Below are positions 60,512-64,000 of a stretch of DNA of 64,000 bases, piece by piece (within the stretch, counting starts at the first letter, position 1; every line of letters starts with the position of its first letter). The notes under the pieces are model-generated. The model did no database searches, was not told where the DNA came from, and saw only the letters and a list, made by a program, of their open reading frames with translations. The stretch is from G963663525 sp963663525 (GTDB taxonomy: Bacteria > Myxococcota_A > SURF-8 > G963663525): assembly GCA_963663525.2 (NCBI GenBank), contig CAXXHC010000001.1, positions 2,170,001 through 2,234,000 on the forward strand. The letters are read 5' to 3'. Made by a program: the position numbers and the translations under genes.

Positions 60512-62395
60512 TTACCTCCGCAACGATAATACCGGACGAACCCGCCGGATCAGCACCAGAATTGCGATAAATACCAGAACGACCACCATGGATGTGTGCC
60601 CGGCACTTCGGCAATCGCTTCCGCCGCCGAAAGCTTGATTAGGATCTTGCGTTTGACCTGGAACGGAGGGTGTTTCGTCGTCTCCATCGGGGGAGGGTTC
60701 GTCAGGAGTGATGCAGTGTCCGTCCTTGCACCCGACCTCGCCGCAGTCGCCGCGAAACTTCCACTGGCCTTCTTCCGTGCAGTATTCGATGGAGTCACCC
60801 ACGCAGCGGGTTTCATCGGGTTCGCAGACGGGCTCGGCGGGGGCTTCCTCTTCGTCGCCGTCGCTTTCCGTTTCCGGCAGGAGAGGACAATCCCAGTCGC
60901 AGGCGCCGTCGTAGCAGGAATAATATCCGCCGGAGCATTCCTGCCCGAAGGGCGGGGCCATCGCGGCGCAGTCGGCGTCGGTGACGCATTCCGGCTCGAT
61001 CACGCAGTACAGGTCGCAGGAGCCCGATGGTAGGCAGCGCCACGTGCTTCCTTCCTCGCAATCTTGCGGAATCGTTCGGGATTGGCAGTCCTCGTCCAGT
61101 TCGCATTCCAACGCACCGGGGCATTCCCATATGCATTCTCCCAAACGGCAGGCCCATTCTCCTATTACGCCGTCCGTGCAGGAACCCGACGGGCGCGAGA
61201 AGCAATCGGCGGCTTCGCGGCAGTCCAGCGCGGCGCGCAATATGGTGTGATCGATGACTTCGCCCAGGAGGTTTTTGACTTCGATTTCGAGGGTCGGGCC
61301 ATTCACGTGGAACAGCGCGTAATGATAGGTTTTTTCACGATATTCCCATTCGTGGGGATACAGTAGCGTGTTGTTTGCATCGCAGTCGTACAGGCTTGCT
61401 CCACCCCCGCCGGAGACCATGTAAGCCAGCCCGTTGTTGCCGAAACCGCGTTCGTAATAATGATCGTGGCCGCTGAGGATCATGTCCACGCCGTATTCCT
61501 GGAATTCCGACAGCATCTGGCGAATTTGTGCGTAGCCGGAACGTCCCTCTTTCGAGCTGTAAGGTCCGCTGTGGACGGCGACGAAAACGAAGTCGATGTC
61601 TGGGTTGTTGCGGGCCTGGGAGAGGTCGTTGCGCATCCATTCCAGTTGCGCGGAATCCAAACAATCGCTGAGAAACACGGTTTCGGGACAGAGGTACTGA
61701 GCCCGGACGTTGACGAATTCGTCCAGCACCACCACGTGCACGTTGGCGTAAGTCACCGAATAGTATAGTCCTTCTCCCCCTTCGGGACCGCCGGTGACGA
61801 AAAAACGGCTGAAATGGTTTGCGTGGCCGTCTTCTTCGTCGTGGTTGCCCACGGTCGGCAGAAATGGATGATGGGCCATGAGGTTGCGTTCGATCTCGAA
61901 GAAATTCGTCCACAGGTCGATTTCGTCCCCGCTTGCCACGAGATCGCCGGTGTTGAGGTAGAAATCGAAATCTTCTTCCCCGATCAACTCGCAGGCCAGG
62001 GCGTGCGCCTCGTGCCCGGAACGTGTGTCTCCGAACAACACGAAGGTGAAGTGCTCACCTGCCATGGGAGCGGTGCGAAACCAGTGCGGTCCGGCTTTGA
62101 TCTGTCCGCCGATTTCCACAGCGTAGTGGTAGGTGGAAGAGGTTTCCAGGCCGTCGAGACGCACCACGTGGCGGCTGGCCTGGGGCGATGAAACACTATC
62201 GTCAAGCTGGTCGGGCATGGAGCCGTAACGCACGATTGCCTCGGTTGCGCCGTCCAGTTCGAAAACCACCGTCACGCCGTTTGGTCCAGGTTGCTGAAGG
62301 TACGGCCCGTAACGCAACTCGGTCGCGAACGCTGTCGCGGGCGCAAGCGCCAGGACGAGCAGCCATCCCACGATGTGAAACGAAAAGATCTTCAT
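60512..62395 (-). CDS. Secreted purple acid phosphatase-like metallophosphoesterase
   Basis: A 627-residue exported protein from ATG 62395 (AGAGG 6 bases upstream); signal peptide GWLLVLALAPATAFA. A fibronectin-like N-terminal domain (LRYGPYLQQPGPNGVTVVFEL) precedes the metallophosphoesterase core: LFGDTRSG, YLNTGDLVASGDE, VGNHDEE, VFVAVHSGPYS and LSGHDHYYERGF supply all metal ligands. Residues about 395-585 are Cys-rich repeats (DCFSRPSGSC, DEDCQSRTIPQDC, DADCAAMAPPFGQEC) with an acidic linker. The end GGGSDCRSAGHTSMVVVLVFIAILVLIRRVRP is a MYXO-CTERM-like tail, so the enzyme is probably held at the outer surface. It likely frees phosphate; the upstream repeats support this. Confidence 0.9.
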   Translation of the reverse strand: MKIFSFHIVGWLLVLALAPATAFATELRYGPYLQQPGPNGVTVVFELDGATEAIVRYGSMPDQLDDSVSSPQASRHVVRLDGLETSSTYHYAVEIGGQIKAGPHWFRTAPMAGEHFTFVLFGDTRSGHEAHALACELIGEEDFDFYLNTGDLVASGDEIDLWTNFFEIERNLMAHHPFLPTVGNHDEEDGHANHFSRFFVTGGPEGGEGLYYSVTYANVHVVVLDEFVNVRAQYLCPETVFLSDCLDSAQLEWMRNDLSQARNNPDIDFVFVAVHSGPYSSKEGRSGYAQIRQMLSEFQEYGVDMILSGHDHYYERGFGNNGLAYMVSGGGGASLYDCDANNTLLYPHEWEYREKTYHYALFHVNGPTLEIEVKNLLGEVIDHTILRAALDCREAADCFSRPSGSCTDGVIGEWACRLGECIWECPGALECELDEDCQSRTIPQDCEEGSTWRCLPSGSCDLYCVIEPECVTDADCAAMAPPFGQECSGGYYSCYDGACDWDCPLLPETESDGDEEEAPAEPVCEPDETRCVGDSIEYCTEEGQWKFRGDCGEVGCKDGHCITPDEPSPDGDDETPSVPGQTQDPNQAFGGGSDCRSAGHTSMVVVLVFIAILVLIRRVRPVLSLRR

Positions 62396-62434
62396 GGCGA
62401 ACCTCTTTCGGACATCACCGCACGAGAATCTTTA

Positions 62435-62467
62435 ATGAATCTTAACATATTTGTAACATGTTTCTAA
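62435..62467 (-). promoter_or_regulatory. Candidate Pho box (three 11-bp direct repeats)
   Basis: Plus-strand units ATGAATCTTAA, CATATTTGTAA, CATGTTTCTAA at exact 11-base spacing, 40-72 bases upstream of the phosphatase start. On the minus strand they read TTAGAAACATG, TTACAAATATG, TTAAGATTCAT, close to the Bacillus PhoP pattern TTAACA-N5. Confidence 0.55.
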
Positions 62468-62607
62468 CGTGCCCAAAAGTGAAACCTTGCGATGAATTGC
62501 CTTTTTTCGTGCAAATTCGCGATGAGATGGATGTCCTTGTAATTTTTCGTGCCCTGGGGCATGATTGCCCCCGGACCCGATGCAAACGAAAATTCCGGGA
62601 GAACATC

Positions 62608-63324
62608 ATGGCTACATACGAAATCAAGCCTCTGGTCGTCGGACTGAACGAGACGGACCAGGGCATCATGACCTATCAGCGGTATTACGGGGAGCGCATT
62701 CACCTCCCGATTTACGTCTTCGCCCTCGTTAATGGACCCAAGAAAATTCTCATCGACACGGGTCTGGAAGACTTCGTGGTGCCCGAAGGCGTGGAGGAAA
62801 AATACGGGTTTCGCGTGCTGCATTTCGAGGAGGCGCTGGCCTCCATCGGCTGGAAGCCGGAGGACGTGGAGATTATCGTTCACACCCACCTGCACAACGA
62901 CCACTGCGAGAACGATTATCTCTGCACCAACGCCAAGGTATACGCGCAGAAAGCCGAACTGAAAGCGCTCAAAAACCCGCCGCCCATCGATCACCGCTAT
63001 TACGACGACGTACTGGACGAGGTGGAAGTGGTCGTAGTGGAGGGCGATGTTGAAATCGTGGAGGGTGTTTCGGTACTGTTCACGCCGGGGCATTCCGTGG
63101 GCGGACAGTCGGTAGTGGTGGAAACCCCCAAAGGCAAGGTGCTGATTACCGGCTTTTGCAGCAACGAAAAGAATTTTCCCGAGAACGGCCCGGCAATCGT
63201 GCCCGGCGTGCATCTGGACGCCCTCGAAGCCTACCGCAGCCTGGAAAAAGTCAGGAATTTCGGGGCCGACCTGCTGATCCCGCTGCACGCCTTATGGGTG
63301 GGCGCGCAACCGACGATTCCCTGA
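62608..63324 (+). CDS. MBL-fold hydrolase, N-acyl homoserine lactonase-like
   Basis: A 238-residue metallo-beta-lactamase-fold enzyme. ATG 62608 follows GGGAGA by 5 bases. The zinc motif HTHLHNDHC gives HxHxDH (His94, His96, Asp98, His99); further ligands are in FTPGHSVGGQS (about His152) and probably the C-terminal LIPLHALW. The start (IKPLVVGLNETDQGIMTYQRYYGERIHLPIYVFALVNGPKKILIDTG) fits the AttM/AiiB lactonase-like group. It may open acyl-homoserine lactones or another lactone or ester. It lies 25 bases before the next gene, probably in one operon. Confidence 0.85.
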   Translation: MATYEIKPLVVGLNETDQGIMTYQRYYGERIHLPIYVFALVNGPKKILIDTGLEDFVVPEGVEEKYGFRVLHFEEALASIGWKPEDVEIIVHTHLHNDHCENDYLCTNAKVYAQKAELKALKNPPPIDHRYYDDVLDEVEVVVVEGDVEIVEGVSVLFTPGHSVGGQSVVVETPKGKVLITGFCSNEKNFPENGPAIVPGVHLDALEAYRSLEKVRNFGADLLIPLHALWVGAQPTIP

Positions 63325-63349
63325 TCTTTTCGCACGAAAGAAGCTCCCG

Positions 63350-64000
63350 ATGTCCCGAAAGCTTTCCGAGCGATTCGAATCCATCGCCGTGCCCGGCCTG
63401 AGTGTGGGTCATGCCCAGGATCTGGACGCACTGACCGGCGTAACGGTCATGGCCTTCGACCGTCCCGCTCCGGCGGCGGCACATCTGTGCGGCAAGGCCA
63501 CCAGCACCCGCCAGGCGGATGCCCTGCGTGTGGACCACTTCGTTCCGGAGGTGGACGCATTCGTGTTCACCGGGGGCAGCGCCTTCGGTTTGGACGCCAC
63601 CGGCGGCGTATTGCGCTATCTCGAAAGGGAAGGGCGCGGCCTTCCGACTCGCTACGGAAACGTGCCGATCTGTCCCACAGCCGCCTTGTACGATCTTGGG
63701 CTATCCGGTTCGTCCAAAAGACCGGACGCCGAAATGGGGGAGGCGGCCTGCCGCGATCTTTCGTCCGAGCGTATGCGTGTCGGCTCGGTCGGGGCGGGAT
63801 GCGGCGCGACGGTAGGAAAATTGTACGGACGGGAACGGGCGATGAAAGGCGGCCTGGGAACGGTGTCGGTGAAAGGCGGGGGCTTCGCCGTGCAGGCGAT
63901 CGTTGCCTGCAACGGCTTCGGCGACGTGCTCGACGCCGAAACGGGTCGCAAGCTGGCCGGAGTGCGCACCGCACCGGACAGCCTCGAACTGGCCGATACG
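63350..64000 (+). CDS. P1-family aminopeptidase (DmpA-like), 3' end beyond window
   Basis: An open frame from ATG 63350 runs off the right edge after 217 residues. Motifs of the P1/DmpA family of self-processing N-terminal-nucleophile peptidases are GLSVGHAQDLDALTGVTVMAFDRP, STRQADALRVDHFVPEVDAFVFTGGSAFGLDATGGV, NVPICPTAALYDL, and VGAGCGATVGKLYGRERAMKGGLGTVSV. The self-cleavage site lies beyond the window. These enzymes release N-terminal D- or L-residues or cleave beta-peptides. It follows the MBL-fold gene by 25 bases. Confidence 0.85.
   Translation, partial: MSRKLSERFESIAVPGLSVGHAQDLDALTGVTVMAFDRPAPAAAHLCGKATSTRQADALRVDHFVPEVDAFVFTGGSAFGLDATGGVLRYLEREGRGLPTRYGNVPICPTAALYDLGLSGSSKRPDAEMGEAACRDLSSERMRVGSVGAGCGATVGKLYGRERAMKGGLGTVSVKGGGFAVQAIVACNGFGDVLDAETGRKLAGVRTAPDSLELADT

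Overview
The window looks like chromosomal DNA of a GC-rich (judged by eye), diderm, deltaproteobacterium-grade bacterium (Myxococcota, Desulfobacterota or a related candidate phylum; sequence alone does not settle which). The reasons are many lipoproteins with lipoboxes, Cys-rich EGF/Dickkopf-like surface proteins with acidic linkers, C-terminal Gly-Cys plus membrane-helix plus Arg tails resembling MYXO-CTERM, a eukaryotic-type Ser/Thr kinase of the GGMAE type, and several 4Fe-4S and radical SAM proteins. No phage, plasmid, CRISPR array, rRNA or tRNA was recognised.

Layout. 1-9.5 kb: surface lipoproteins, a DUF362 ferredoxin, a tandem pair of small Cys-rich lipoproteins, thiC and an alpha/beta hydrolase with a histone-H1-like tail. 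9.7-12.6 kb: grpE, a zinc-finger-less DnaJ, purC. 12.6-25.4 kb: a second alpha/beta hydrolase, a lytic transglycosylase with two solute-binding domains, an SRPBCC protein, an RND/MMPL-type transporter, a hybrid histidine kinase with a decayed ATPase domain, a secreted protein of unknown function and a ferritin-like protein. 25.6-33.4 kb: the housekeeping run rpmH-rnpA-yidD-yidC-macro domain-dprA-topA-M50 protease. 33.5-36.1 kb: two overlapping radical SAM genes. 36.4-47 kb: a Cys-rich lipoprotein, a Ser/Thr kinase with 60-residue tandem repeats, a secreted EEP-family phosphodiesterase, and a translationally coupled polysaccharide deacetylase/glycoside hydrolase pair. 47.2-51.8 kb: a MazEF-like module, htpX, a winged-helix/ferredoxin fusion, a Fur-family regulator and a peroxiredoxin. 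52-64 kb: an EGF-repeat penicillin acylase lipoprotein, a family-39 glycosyltransferase, mutS, a purple-acid-type phosphatase, an MBL-fold lactonase-like protein and the start of a P1-family peptidase.

Between the genes are at least six kinds of repeated, hairpin-forming non-coding element, most present twice. One about 204-bp element (17116-17319) has inverted ends and a 7-bp flanking direct repeat, as expected of a non-autonomous transposon. The two copies of another element (7932-8105 and 13477-13651) differ by base changes that keep their hairpins paired, which suggests selection on structure. These repeats are the best candidates for something undescribed here.

Two genes appear broken by small frame changes (the MazF-like toxin near 47288 and the peroxiredoxin near 51272). 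Two secreted phosphoesterase genes far apart (41519-42688 and 60512-62395) share 11-bp direct repeats just upstream that look like Pho boxes, suggesting a phosphate-starvation regulon. Coordinates, start codons and hairpins were derived by hand; family names rest on visible motifs, not database searches.
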